Program-made: the position numbers and the translations under genes | Notes under the pieces: model-generated | Seen by the model: the letters and a program-made list of their open reading frames with translations, nothing else | Told to the model about the DNA's origin: nothing | Databases searched by the model: none | In this document: positions 31,501 to 39,740 of the stretch, piece by piece | Layout: every line of letters starts with the position of its first letter | Numbering within the stretch: position 1 is the first letter of the stretch | Source: a virus | IMG/VR virus record: IMGVR_UViG_3300046002_004363 | Coordinates: 1-64,000 of that record | Reading direction: 5' to 3' (one strand) | Length of the DNA stretch: 64,000 nt

Positions 31501-33031
31501 ATTGGTCGTATGCATAGTATTTGTATTTTGACACATATATTTTAGGACCTACAACATAATAAGCATTATATTCTAAATCTAAATCATAAATCATACCATC
31601 ATCAGAAACAACATAAAGCTTTAAGTTATATATTGTTGCTAAAGAAATAGGCATAGTATATGTTATATTTTCTTCTCCAGAAACATCTATTGTAGAAAAC
31701 AATGTAGTACTTCCATCTTTTACATATACTGAGTATGTTGAACCGAAATAAACTCCTTTTGGAGATACCTTTAAAATTAAATCTATATTTGTTGCAGATG
31801 GAAAATCAGTTGTTCTGTCTACAATAATTGTATTTGTTTCATAATCTATTTCATCTACAGGAGCAGAGCCACCTTCTGGCGTTCCAAATTCAAAGTCTAC
31901 TACATTTGAGTATGTCGTGCTTTTAACAACATCAGATACAATTCCTTCCTTTTCATCTATAACCAATGATGATGAGAAATAATCTACATTTAATTTCACA
32001 GGTTCTGGTATGTCTCTTCCTTCTGTAATATTACCATAGACTAATCTATTACCAATTGCAGATTGTGCTTTTGCTTTTAATGGAACATTATCAAAATTTC
32101 TAAAGTATTGAGATTCCTCTAATACACCATATATTTTATTTCCATAGAAGTTGTATGTAATTGATTGATTAGGTATGTTCCATCCTTCTTCACTCTTTAT
32201 AAACTTATCTATTATATATACGGTAGAACTTTCACTTTCCTTAAATAATAAATCAATACCTATAACGTGTCTATTCCCGCAATTAAAGCTTATATTAACT
32301 GTATTTGCTAAATTAACCATACCTAAGTTTTCATAGGTTTGATAATCTAATGCAAATGAAGAAGGTAAAAATGCAACTTGACTCCAGGAAGATATTGCTG
32401 AATAATACCCATCTTCATATTTATATCTATAAGCAAATTGTAAAAATTTATCTTCTAAGAAATTAGTTAATTCTGTGGTAACTGTTGATTGAAGAGTTAT
32501 TATAGGAGCGTATATCGGAGAAGGTTTCATTACAGATACCTCATCTTCCGTAAAACCATCAATACCATAAGTCTTAGCTCTCTCTATATTAATTATTCTT
32601 GGAGGGTTTAGACCATCAGTCCAAGACAATAAATCATAACCTTCTACACTTACAAATAAGTCAGAATGCGATATGCGATATTCATTATCAAAATTCAATA
32701 CACCTGTTCCGTGAGTTGACTGAAGTACTATCTCTGTGGTATTATCAATTATATTATATTGAATAACATAGTCATAAGAAGGAGATGCTACAAAATAGAA
32801 AGCCCTATTCTTTGCATCATCCTCTATACTCCCAATTGTTTCAGAATTAGCTATATTTAAAGACGTAACTTTTAAATTACCCTTTACATTCTTTAGCACA
32901 CCAACACCTCCATTATCTTCAGAAATAACCATTACATTCTCTGCATCAGTCATCTGACCATTAGGCGTCAATCTTTCATCAAAATCTTTATTAACCGTTG
33001 CCTTAAGAAAATTATTTTTTATTTTAGCCAT
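28571..33031 (-). CDS. Tail stabilization/muzzle-like protein
   Basis: The product has 1,486 residues. The start KIKNNFLKATVNKDFDERL and PNGQMTDAENVMVISEDNGG is the signature opening of the stabilization (muzzle) protein of crAss-like phages, which forms the distal end of the short tail. The body is beta-rich with many Tyr, Asn and Ser, as in beta-propeller tail proteins. The usual family length is well over 1,000 residues. It overlaps the upstream connector gene by 13 bases. Confidence 0.75.
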   Translation of the reverse strand: MAKIKNNFLKATVNKDFDERLTPNGQMTDAENVMVISEDNGGVGVLKNVKGNLKVTSLNIANSETIGSIEDDAKNRAFYFVASPSYDYVIQYNIIDNTTEIVLQSTHGTGVLNFDNEYRISHSDLFVSVEGYDLLSWTDGLNPPRIINIERAKTYGIDGFTEDEVSVMKPSPIYAPIITLQSTVTTELTNFLEDKFLQFAYRYKYEDGYYSAISSWSQVAFLPSSFALDYQTYENLGMVNLANTVNISFNCGNRHVIGIDLLFKESESSTVYIIDKFIKSEEGWNIPNQSITYNFYGNKIYGVLEESQYFRNFDNVPLKAKAQSAIGNRLVYGNITEGRDIPEPVKLNVDYFSSSLVIDEKEGIVSDVVKSTTYSNVVDFEFGTPEGGSAPVDEIDYETNTIIVDRTTDFPSATNIDLILKVSPKGVYFGSTYSVYVKDGSTTLFSTIDVSGEENITYTMPISLATIYNLKLYVVSDDGMIYDLDLEYNAYYVVGPKIYVSKYKYYAYDQLCYPKDGGYDSTLAGDTIIDYSASFDFTDFEFVSGIQMRFDFELQSSLVYEVQPAFTYFYNLTDSYTDLNDFMTNSGFVLDFEGTFSSAFYDPLNPNSKASNAGDIVSVQPFVTSVSGDILTITMPYVKYFVTEESTWQENKDDFYLINSLNFGLYSEDAFASMHSNRNYTCDVIYLDDKGRKTTVISGGETSVYIPASESERVNSIRVTTASNPPSWAKYYKFAIKETKREYDTIYGNVVYEDGIYRWIQLVGENKNKIKEGDVLELKSDYSGPTEIPIQIKVLEVATQLKDFLPDNETSGGDPILESSGLYFKIKQGAFDINIDGDTFVTYEGFRSQRYMRGDEVYTAPLFGEFDDSTVPVFIPTPVKNGSQIRFFVRMYMFKNGAFDQQVEIIKFAEDDYDSIREWWEAEIADNQAWLNFAEDRLQDFGWDENKRFYVASNRDGTARSNVRLNVVFDVKFSSGTLIFENYKEEQLNAPYFESVETYNVVGGNHFSGNALAPNVHILKKTFNCFTFGNGCESNTIKDSFNGKRFYINSNPTSITEDIYRQVNRYADLTYSGVYQESTGVNKLNEFNLSLANYKDDLVKKYGSIIRLDSDQTDLLVIQEDKWSKVLYGKDLLYNTDATTNLSRIEDVLGQQVLYAGEYGISSHPESYDDYGTNAFCTDDKRGVVLGMNNSNGLSEISNSGMRDYFKTLFRDNEIVNVIGQYDAFFDIYIMNIKYKIKGKDYTSLPVKYDYVTWSYSPEVNGFLGRQSFDPDSMLRVNNEFLSFKGADVYKHNVGSYNNFYGTLGQSTFAFNFNEEPSTRKIFKNISIEGNSAWNVEVSTDMQNGYAYSSDFLNKENVYYSYIRGLDSLDLKTLSVTGLGVIQNIIGSDYFLSEVPSSVSVGDKIYNTNRNLFGTVSGIGPDYISITPEPFITFIVNIGDFILSSKPSSIETSGIRGYYMNTRFNLQTTGYAEVYAINSEVAKSFE

Positions 33032-33879
33032 TTCTTTCTACCATTAAATAATATGAATAATTCACCGCCTCTTAAATCTAACATTCTGATATTAGCATTT
33101 TGTAGGTCTCTATAGTAGTCTTTCTTAGCTCTATTAATTATGTATTCCTGAACACCATACTTATTATTTAAGATAGCATACTTCACATAACTATATAAGG
33201 CTTGCTCAGCTAATTTATGTACCATCACTTCGTCTCCGTTATTATATTCAAGACCATCAGATACATACTCTAATACAATTACTCTACCACCAATATTAGA
33301 AGAGAATGACATCACACCTTTTCTCTTGTCTATACTAAAGTATCCATTTGCATTAAGTGAAGGATTAATCCCATAGTTAGGACCAGTTAGGTCGTGATCA
33401 CAATAACTATTATCTCTACTAACTACTCTTTCGTTATATTTCTTAAATGTTTCTGTTTCATTAGCCTCTAAAGGATATCCGTTTTCATCAAACAATATAT
33501 TGAATTCGTGGTCTTGTAAATAAGCTGTACCAATTAATGTTCTTGAATCTTTAGACAATGTTCTTAATAATCCATCATTTCCTAATACAGAAACCCTAAC
33601 ATACGAAACAAAGTCGTGAGGGAGTGTAAGTAATAAAGAATCACTTAACTCTAACTCTACAACCTTTACTTCCTTTAATGTATCATAATTAAATTCCTGA
33701 ATACCTCTCTTAAAGTGTTGTAATACATTATATCTCTTTACATTAGATAGTAACCTATCGTCTCCAATTTGTTCTAACATAAAATTATTAACCAATTGAG
33801 ATAGAGATACATACTGATAACTACCCCAATTATCCTCGTTATTATAGTAATTTATTGGTGGTAAAATTTGGTGTGCCAT
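33019..33879 (-). CDS. Connector/ring protein 1 candidate
   Basis: The product has 286 residues. The strands and helices (VSLSQLVNNFMLEQIGDDRLL, VVELELSDSLLLTLPHDFVSYVRVSVLG, EYVSDGLEY, HKLAEQALYSYVKYAILN) fit the P22 gp4/T7 gp11-like head-tail connectors found upstream of the tail protein in podoviruses. Its place between a second connector and the muzzle-like protein gives the call. It is inferred from pattern and context. Confidence 0.6.
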   Translation of the reverse strand: MAHQILPPINYYNNEDNWGSYQYVSLSQLVNNFMLEQIGDDRLLSNVKRYNVLQHFKRGIQEFNYDTLKEVKVVELELSDSLLLTLPHDFVSYVRVSVLGNDGLLRTLSKDSRTLIGTAYLQDHEFNILFDENGYPLEANETETFKKYNERVVSRDNSYCDHDLTGPNYGINPSLNANGYFSIDKRKGVMSFSSNIGGRVIVLEYVSDGLEYNNGDEVMVHKLAEQALYSYVKYAILNNKYGVQEYIINRAKKDYYRDLQNANIRMLDLRGGELFILFNGRKKWLK

Positions 33880-33889
33880 CTATTATATT

Positions 33890-34615
33890 TTATAATTGTT
33901 CGTTATTTGTACTTGCGGTTTCCATTGCTTGTGCTATCTGTACCACATCATTCTCTCTGATTTCAATACCACAATACCCTAATATCTTTATAACTAAATC
34001 TGAAAAGAATTGTTCTGGCAATTCAAAATCTTGATAGTCTGTTGCAGACGCATTAAACAAAGGGTTTCCTCCAACACTTAAGTAAGTCCATTTCGGTGCT
34101 TTAGGCTTTCTGATATAAGTACCTATGATTGTAGCTCCACTAACTATTGGGAATATTCTATATTTACCATCAATACCAACATAAACAGGATACTCTGTTG
34201 TAGGAGATATTAAATTATTATTAAGTAATTTAGTTATCTCTAACTTACTAACTTCTTCGACTTCTATTCTTCCAGAAAATTGATTTGCTCCAGTTGGTAA
34301 TCTTTCTATCTTAACACCCTTGTAAAAATCAGTTGCAGTATATTGATGTAAGCCACTTTCAGTTATTAAGGATAAATTAGCCTCAGAAATAAATACGTCA
34401 AATGCTTCTCTAATATGCTTTGGTATATCTGAAAATTCAGAGTGATACATTCTTGCATTCTGCTTAGATATAGCCTTAGAGTATTTATGAAATAACTCTT
34501 CGAATATAGCCATTTGCGCTAATTCAGAATATAAATTAAATTCCAAAGGACTAACATAGCCTCTATTGTCTTTATTTAATATAGCTAATACCGTAGTATA
34601 TACTTGATTTATCAT
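33890..34615 (-). CDS. Connector/ring protein 2 candidate
   Basis: The product has 241 residues. It begins INQVYTTVLAILNKDNRGYVSPLEFNLYSELAQM and ends in a helix with Gln/Glu (EIRENDVVQIAQAMETA). The central PVYVGIDGKYRIFPIVSGATIIGTYIRKP is a beta domain like that of the other ring protein. It is next to the connector gene and has its own promoter. The exact ring position cannot be assigned. Confidence 0.55.
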   Translation of the reverse strand: MINQVYTTVLAILNKDNRGYVSPLEFNLYSELAQMAIFEELFHKYSKAISKQNARMYHSEFSDIPKHIREAFDVFISEANLSLITESGLHQYTATDFYKGVKIERLPTGANQFSGRIEVEEVSKLEITKLLNNNLISPTTEYPVYVGIDGKYRIFPIVSGATIIGTYIRKPKAPKWTYLSVGGNPLFNASATDYQDFELPEQFFSDLVIKILGYCGIEIRENDVVQIAQAMETASTNNEQL

Positions 34616-34634
34616 TTGTAAGTAAATTTATTTG

Positions 34635-34642
34635 CAAAGATA
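34635..34642 (-). promoter_or_regulatory. Promoter for connector/muzzle segment
   Basis: TATCTTTG (- strand) lies 20 bases before the ATG at 34615 and directly after the terminator hairpin at 34654-34680, so transcription of the connector genes restarts here. Confidence 0.65.
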
Positions 34643-34653
34643 CAAAATAAAAA

Positions 34654-34680
34654 AAAGCCCCTAATCAATAGAGGCTTTTG
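34654..34680 (-). terminator. Intrinsic terminator after the 34710 gene
   Basis: On the - strand, AAAAGCCTCT pairs with AGGGGCTTTT around loop ATTGATT, followed by further T. Confidence 0.85.
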
Positions 34681-34709
34681 CATTTCACATAAAACGAAAT
34701 GGGTGCGTA

Positions 34710-35459
34710 TTATTTAATCTTACTTTGAACGTACTTGTTAAAGGCTTTTCCTTCGTCTGTATCATTCATCCATCTTGCAAGTGTATTAAACTTGTCTGTC
34801 TCGTCAAATGGAACTTTACATAATAATGTTTCACCATTATAGAATGCATTTCCTTTGTATTGAGCAAGATTTAATTCTGTAGCCCTTACAGCTAATCCCT
34901 TCAACTTAGTTAGATCATCTGAAGCTAACTTCATAAAACTTTCTGGGTTTGATTTAGCATATAAGAATACATCTCTCTTAACCTCTGCTGTTTTCTTAGA
35001 TAATACTGAACTACCATATAATGATAATGCAATACTTTCAATTTCAGGTAAAGTTAATGCCATAGCTGTTTGTAATGATTCCATTTCGACCTCTAATGAA
35101 CTTAACTCTTTCTCAGCAATTTCATCTGGTTTAAATTCTTCAAATACAATACCATTGTCAGGTGTAATCTCTAAGAATTTTTGTAATTGTGGATTTGTTC
35201 TTGGAACAGTAAGTTTACCATTCTGAAAGATAATTGAGCCTAAGATAACGTCTCCGCTTTGTTCATCTTCAAATACAGATTTTTGATTTGTTCCATAACA
35301 CAAACTCTTTAATGTTCCTTCTTCTTCATCAAAGAATTGTAATGGAGACCCTTTCTTATGTCTATTTCTTAAGAATAGTTGCATAGGTGGATTCTTTGTA
35401 AGTAAGACGTATGTCTTGTCTTTGACTGCTTCTTCAGTCTTTTTAGCTTTTACTGCCAT
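34710..35459 (-). CDS. Virion-associated hypothetical protein
   Basis: The product has 249 residues. The first half is beta-rich (KTYVLLTKNPPMQLFLRNR, GDVILGSIIFQNGKLTVPRTNPQLQKFLE), and the second half is helical. It has its own promoter and terminator and lies right after the capsid gene, as small head-completion or decoration genes do. The family is not recognised. Confidence 0.55.
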   Translation of the reverse strand: MAVKAKKTEEAVKDKTYVLLTKNPPMQLFLRNRHKKGSPLQFFDEEEGTLKSLCYGTNQKSVFEDEQSGDVILGSIIFQNGKLTVPRTNPQLQKFLEITPDNGIVFEEFKPDEIAEKELSSLEVEMESLQTAMALTLPEIESIALSLYGSSVLSKKTAEVKRDVFLYAKSNPESFMKLASDDLTKLKGLAVRATELNLAQYKGNAFYNGETLLCKVPFDETDKFNTLARWMNDTDEGKAFNKYVQSKIK

Positions 35460-35484
35460 ATTAAATTAAATTAGAATTATTCTG

Positions 35485-35492
35485 CAAAGATA
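35485..35492 (-). promoter_or_regulatory. Promoter for the 34710 gene
   Basis: TATCTTTG followed by CAG, 26 bases before the ATG at 35459. The divergent homing-endonuclease promoter is only 50 bases away (35542). Confidence 0.65.
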
Positions 35493-35541
35493 CGAAATAA
35501 AATAAGTTGTAATTTTAACTTTTCGTTTAGAAGTAATTATA

Positions 35542-35549
35542 TATATTTG
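35542..35549 (+). promoter_or_regulatory. Promoter of the + strand homing endonuclease
   Basis: TATATTTG lies 14 bases before the ATG at 35564 in an otherwise - strand region, so the element is expressed independently of the virion operon. Confidence 0.65.
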
Positions 35550-35563
35550 TAAAAAAAATAAGT

Positions 35564-36253
35564 ATGGCATACGTTTATAGACATATACGAAAAGATACAA
35601 ATCAAGTGTTTTATATTGGCATAGGAACAAGGTCAGGGCTTCATAGAGCAAAAAGCAAATCTTGTAGAAATAAAATATGGAATAGTATTGTGTCTAAAAC
35701 AGAATATGAAGTAGAAATACTTTTTGAAGACGTTTCTTGGGATTTTGCTGTTGAAAAAGAAATTGAATTTATAAAACTATATGGCAAGATTATAGATAAA
35801 AACGGAACATTATCTAATTTAACTGATGGAGGAGAAGGATGCGCAGGTTTTAGTCATTCAGAAGAAACTAAAATAAGATTAAGTAAAAGTAAAAAAGGAG
35901 AAAAAAATCCAATGTATGGTACAGTATCGCCAAATAAAGGGAAAAAAACTTCAGAAGAAGTAAGAGAAAAAATAAGATTATCAAATACAGGTAAATTTAA
36001 AGGAGAAAAAAATCCTTACTATGGCAAAAAACACTCTGATGAGATTAGAAAAAAAATGTCAGATATACAGAAAACAATATCTAAAAAAGGAGAAGATAAT
36101 CCTATGAGTAGAAAAATAATAAACTCAAACAATGGCAAGGTATATGACTGCATAAGAGAAGCCGCTGAAGATTTTGGATTTACATACTCAAAAGTAAAAT
36201 GCCTATTAAATGGGAAAACAAAGGTAAACAACACAGGTCTTGAGTATCTATAA
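35564..36253 (+). CDS. Free-standing GIY-YIG homing endonuclease with NUMOD3
   Basis: The product has 229 residues. The N-terminal AYVYRHIRKDTNQVFYIGIG is a GIY-YIG nuclease start (with VYR-YIG variation), followed by the Arg and Glu of the fold (HRAKSK, KEIEFIKLYG). NUMOD3 repeats are visible (HSEETKIRLSKSKKGEKNPMYG and KHSDEIRKKMSD), and the C terminus has a short HTH-like unit (CIREAAEDFGFTYSKVKCLL). It is encoded antisense to the surrounding virion genes with its own promoter and a bidirectional terminator, as expected for an intergenic selfish element. Confidence 0.8.
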   Translation: MAYVYRHIRKDTNQVFYIGIGTRSGLHRAKSKSCRNKIWNSIVSKTEYEVEILFEDVSWDFAVEKEIEFIKLYGKIIDKNGTLSNLTDGGEGCAGFSHSEETKIRLSKSKKGEKNPMYGTVSPNKGKKTSEEVREKIRLSNTGKFKGEKNPYYGKKHSDEIRKKMSDIQKTISKKGEDNPMSRKIINSNNGKVYDCIREAAEDFGFTYSKVKCLLNGKTKVNNTGLEYL

Positions 36254-36255
36254 AA

Positions 36256-36282
36256 AAAAGAGAGGCATTACACCTCTCTTTT
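36256..36282. terminator. Bidirectional terminator between homing endonuclease and capsid gene
   Basis: AAAAGAGAGG pairs with CCTCTCTTTT around loop CATTACA; the stem is flanked by A and T runs and can stop transcripts from both sides. Confidence 0.85.
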
Positions 36283-36315
36283 ATTATTTATAACTTATTG
36301 ATTTTCAAATAGTTA

Positions 36316-37674
36316 CTAACCTTTAACAAGTACGAAATTATTACGACCCATCGTACATAAGGCTCTTTCTGTCAACATGTGTAGTTGGTTAGCATCTAAG
36401 TCTGAATTACTTACATTTCCAGCTCCACCAACGCTCCACACTTTATAACGTCTGTCTTCAGTAGCAGACTTACGGTATTTAACGTGTAAGAATGGCAAAG
36501 TAGCATTAGCTCCTAAAACTTCATCTCTAACTGTTTTTGTTCCAGAAGGACATAGAACAGAGTTGATTGCAGAGTTACCAGAGAACAAACCACGAGCAGT
36601 TGGATCATCTAAGTATTTCCATTGAGATTTGTAGATTTCGTAACCAGCAACTTTGAAACCTGAGAAACCTAAGTTTAAAGCTGTATCTTCGCTGTTATTG
36701 AAAGCTCCGTAAGAAGTACCTCCAACACCATAAGAATTTTGAGCAGCTAACAAGTAATCAATAGCTCTGTCTTGTTCGAAATCATTCATCATCATATATT
36801 CAGAAATAGCACCTTGTTTGTTTAAACGAGATAAGATTTCATCTACATCATCCATAGTAGAGATTACACCAGAGAATACGTTACCTTGAGCAACAGCTTC
36901 GAAGAAACCTTCAGTACCTGTGTACCCAGCAGTAGCAGCAGCAGAACCACTTTCGAAAGAAACACCCTCTACCATACCCATCTCGATATAGTCATCAAAT
37001 CTTTGACGAGATTGCGCTCTTGATTTTAAGTACCATAAGTACCCATTACCACCTTCACCTTCAACTTCAATCCAACCAACTTGAGCCATATCAGAACCAT
37101 TAACTTCATCTAATTCCTTGATGATGATTGGTTTGTTATCAAAGATGTCTGGAGTAGCCTCTAAAGATTCAGCTCTACCATTAGTTCCTTTTCTATACTC
37201 ATTAGAGTAAGTGAATACGTTGATTCCTGAAGCAGCTAAAGCACCAGTATTACCAGCAGTACCGAAACCAGCAGATGTAGAAGCAGCAACTGTAAATGTA
37301 TTTGCGTCTTCCGCTGTTACAATACCTTTCATTTCAACTGTACCATCATTTAAGATTACAGTATCATTTAAACGGAAAGAATGTCCATTCAAAGTAAATA
37401 CAGCTCCTGAACGAGTTACACCTGTACCAACTGGTCTTAAACGACCTTCTTCAGACCATTTAATTAAGTCAGATTGGATAGCCATCTCTTGACCCATTTT
37501 CTCTAAGAAACCTTTTAACGATTGGTTTCCGTAACGAGCGAATTCTTTTTCATACAATTCAGGTAAGAATTGATTTGTGAAGTCGAAATCAGAAGCATCT
37601 AAGTAGTTGCTATTTAAGATTTCTTTTGTTGCAGTAGGAGTTAATTTTACTCCTGGACTTGAATTTAATGCCAT
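36316..37674 (-). CDS. Major capsid protein
   Basis: The product has 452 residues and starts MALNSSPGVKLTPTATKEIL. QSDLIKWSEEGRLRPVG near residues 68-84 is the sort of motif shared by crAss-like capsid proteins, and the C-terminal TERALCTMGRNNFVLVKG ends compactly. The length suits an HK97-fold capsid protein. It lies directly after a scaffold-like gene and before the connector genes and is closed by a strong terminator, as expected for a highly expressed gene. Confidence 0.8.
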   Translation of the reverse strand: MALNSSPGVKLTPTATKEILNSNYLDASDFDFTNQFLPELYEKEFARYGNQSLKGFLEKMGQEMAIQSDLIKWSEEGRLRPVGTGVTRSGAVFTLNGHSFRLNDTVILNDGTVEMKGIVTAEDANTFTVAASTSAGFGTAGNTGALAASGINVFTYSNEYRKGTNGRAESLEATPDIFDNKPIIIKELDEVNGSDMAQVGWIEVEGEGGNGYLWYLKSRAQSRQRFDDYIEMGMVEGVSFESGSAAATAGYTGTEGFFEAVAQGNVFSGVISTMDDVDEILSRLNKQGAISEYMMMNDFEQDRAIDYLLAAQNSYGVGGTSYGAFNNSEDTALNLGFSGFKVAGYEIYKSQWKYLDDPTARGLFSGNSAINSVLCPSGTKTVRDEVLGANATLPFLHVKYRKSATEDRRYKVWSVGGAGNVSNSDLDANQLHMLTERALCTMGRNNFVLVKG

Positions 37675-37709
37675 TTGTGTGTGTTTTTGTTTTTTTTATT
37701 ATTTCTTTT

Positions 37710-38729
37710 TTATACTAATTTAAACTTTGTGCCAGTAGATATGCTCTCTGGCGCTCTACGCATTCCCATATCTATGTTCTTACTATTTCTAACCTCATCC
37801 TCTATAGCCTTAGCCTTAGCTGTTTCATATACGTTTGATAAGATTGATTCGTAGTTCATAGCTACATACAATGCTTTGTGGTATCCTTCAGGGTCTTTGA
37901 TAAAACCATTCTCATCTAAGAACTTTCCTAAAAAATTCATCACGTTTGATTGTGTCTCTTTCGTAGATTGAATATTTGAAGGTTTGTGATTAATAACTTC
38001 TTCACCAACTTTAAATTCAAAACCTTTGAATTCATTGCTAAATAAATTATCAGTCTCCTTCAAGAATATTTCATTCTGTTTTTGAGATAATTCCTCTTGC
38101 CCTTTAATAGAATCTACAAACTCCTTAGCACTTTTATATTCAGCTGGAATTTCTGTATCACTAGACCCTAATGGTACAGCATATTTTTCCTTTTGTTTAT
38201 TAAAGTATTCTAAGGCATCTGCGTGAGCCTTCTTAAATGCACGAGTCTTTTTTCTTATATCCTTGTCATCATCAAGGTCTTCATCATAAGCGTATGCATC
38301 TAAAAATTCATCTTGAATATCTTCATTGTCGAATTCAGGATTCATTTCTCGCATATACTTCTTAACAATATCTTGTTCGTCTAATTCAGAAAAGTCTTTT
38401 TGGTATTCTAAAAAATCATTATACCCCCTACCTGTTTCCTCTTTAAACTCTAAGTACTTCTTAACATCTTCTGGTAATTCCTTGCTTTCGCTTTTAGGAG
38501 CTACCTTAGATAATAATTCTTCCTTAGTCTTAAGGTATTCTAATACGTCATCGTCATTATTAAATGTAAGAACTTGTTTGTCTTCTATAATCTCATCAGG
38601 TGTATCATTTGTTGTTGTAACCGAATCTGTAATTTGGTCGTTCACTTCAGACACTCCTTCATTGTCAATGATCACATCATTATTTTGAACATCAGAGTAC
38701 TCAGACCCTTCTAATTTCATTTTAAACAT
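37710..38729 (-). CDS. Scaffolding/head morphogenesis-like protein
   Basis: The product has 339 residues, strongly acidic with low-complexity N-terminal third (Asp, Asn and Thr) and helical middle (VKKYLEFKEETGRGYNDFLEYQ, ALEYFNKQKEKYAV). Such composition directly before the major capsid gene is typical of phage scaffolds. It ends with a short basic tail. It has its own promoter at 38759. Confidence 0.65.
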   Translation of the reverse strand: MFKMKLEGSEYSDVQNNDVIIDNEGVSEVNDQITDSVTTTNDTPDEIIEDKQVLTFNNDDDVLEYLKTKEELLSKVAPKSESKELPEDVKKYLEFKEETGRGYNDFLEYQKDFSELDEQDIVKKYMREMNPEFDNEDIQDEFLDAYAYDEDLDDDKDIRKKTRAFKKAHADALEYFNKQKEKYAVPLGSSDTEIPAEYKSAKEFVDSIKGQEELSQKQNEIFLKETDNLFSNEFKGFEFKVGEEVINHKPSNIQSTKETQSNVMNFLGKFLDENGFIKDPEGYHKALYVAMNYESILSNVYETAKAKAIEDEVRNSKNIDMGMRRAPESISTGTKFKLV

Positions 38730-38758
38730 ATAGTATTTGATTTAATTAAATTTCTCTG

Positions 38759-38766
38759 CAAAATTA
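38759..38766 (-). promoter_or_regulatory. Promoter of scaffold and capsid genes
   Basis: TAATTTTG fits TAnnTTTG and lies 30 bases before the ATG at 38729. It lets scaffold and capsid be transcribed independently of the endonuclease gene. Confidence 0.6.
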
Positions 38767-38809
38767 CAAAATAATAGTTTTTATTTATCGTGGTTAAAAT
38801 TCTGATAAT

Positions 38810-39712
38810 TTAAACATATATTAGACTTGTTTTATTTGGTCTATTTCCACTTAAGTAATTATTCAGTGTAGATATATTTATATTTCTAGCCACAGCAGCT
38901 TCTCTTACGCAATAATAATATATTCCACTATCTAAATCTAAGACTAATTTTGATTTGTAATTATTTTCCCCAGATATACTTTTGCTTCTTTTTTCTAAGC
39001 ACTCTTTTGATAACACCCTTCCTTTTAATGCGTTGGATATTTTCTCCCTTCTTTCTTTTGAAAATACAGTTCCTTTATTGCTTTCTGATATTTTCTTTCT
39101 AGTTTCAATAGATACTTTTCTACCTACTAATCCTTTTGATATTTTTATTTTACTTTCTTCTGTATGCTTAAATCCTTTAAGTGAATTAGATATTTTCTCT
39201 TTAGATTCGTCTGAATGATTTTTGCCAAGCATATTTTTATTGCCTTTTTTTGATTCAGATATTTTATCTTTAGTTTCTTCAGTATGATTTTTACCATACA
39301 TTGGATGTTTTTCCCCAGAAAATTTACCCTTCATTACAATAGACATATTCTCTATTTGCTCTGCGCTTCTTTTTTTACCTTTATTAGAAAATCCTATTTT
39401 TGACTTTGTTTCTTCTGAATGCTTACCACTAAGAGAATCTGTTTCTGTAAGTTTACAATTCAATCCTTCATTTCCTGTGGAGTTATAATGATCTTGCCAA
39501 AACCTTTCCTTTTCGTTTAATTCGTTTATAAAGCACTCTTCAATAATATCAAAACTATGATTTTTAAATCCATAACTTAAGATAGAATTATACAATCTAA
39601 CTTGATTTTTACAGTTGTTATTTCTGTATTTTCTTATTCTGCTGTTTATATTTGTACTTTGACCTATATATATTTTCCCAGACGGAGAAGTTATCTTGTA
39701 TATTCCTATCAT
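38810..39712 (-). CDS. Free-standing GIY-YIG homing endonuclease with many NUMOD3 repeats
   Basis: The product has 300 residues. MIGIYKITSPSGKIYIGQSTNINSRI is a canonical GIY-YIG start with the catalytic Arg following; ERFWQDHYN supplies the Glu. Residues 95-235 hold at least six NUMOD3-type repeats (HSEETKSKIG, HTEETKDKIS, HSDESKEKIS, and so on). The C terminus has a NUMOD1-like HTH (VREAAVARNINISTLNNYLSG). It sits between portal and scaffold genes with a promoter 13 bases upstream. Its target is probably a nearby virion gene of related phages. Confidence 0.85.
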   Translation of the reverse strand: MIGIYKITSPSGKIYIGQSTNINSRIRKYRNNNCKNQVRLYNSILSYGFKNHSFDIIEECFINELNEKERFWQDHYNSTGNEGLNCKLTETDSLSGKHSEETKSKIGFSNKGKKRSAEQIENMSIVMKGKFSGEKHPMYGKNHTEETKDKISESKKGNKNMLGKNHSDESKEKISNSLKGFKHTEESKIKISKGLVGRKVSIETRKKISESNKGTVFSKERREKISNALKGRVLSKECLEKRSKSISGENNYKSKLVLDLDSGIYYYCVREAAVARNINISTLNNYLSGNRPNKTSLIYV

Positions 39713-39724
39713 ATTTTTTTATTG

Positions 39725-39732
39725 CAAATATA
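39725..39732 (-). promoter_or_regulatory. Promoter of the - strand homing endonuclease
   Basis: TATATTTG on the - strand, followed by a short A/T leader of about seven bases before the ATG at 39712. Confidence 0.6.
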
Positions 39733-39740
39733 ACTATTTT

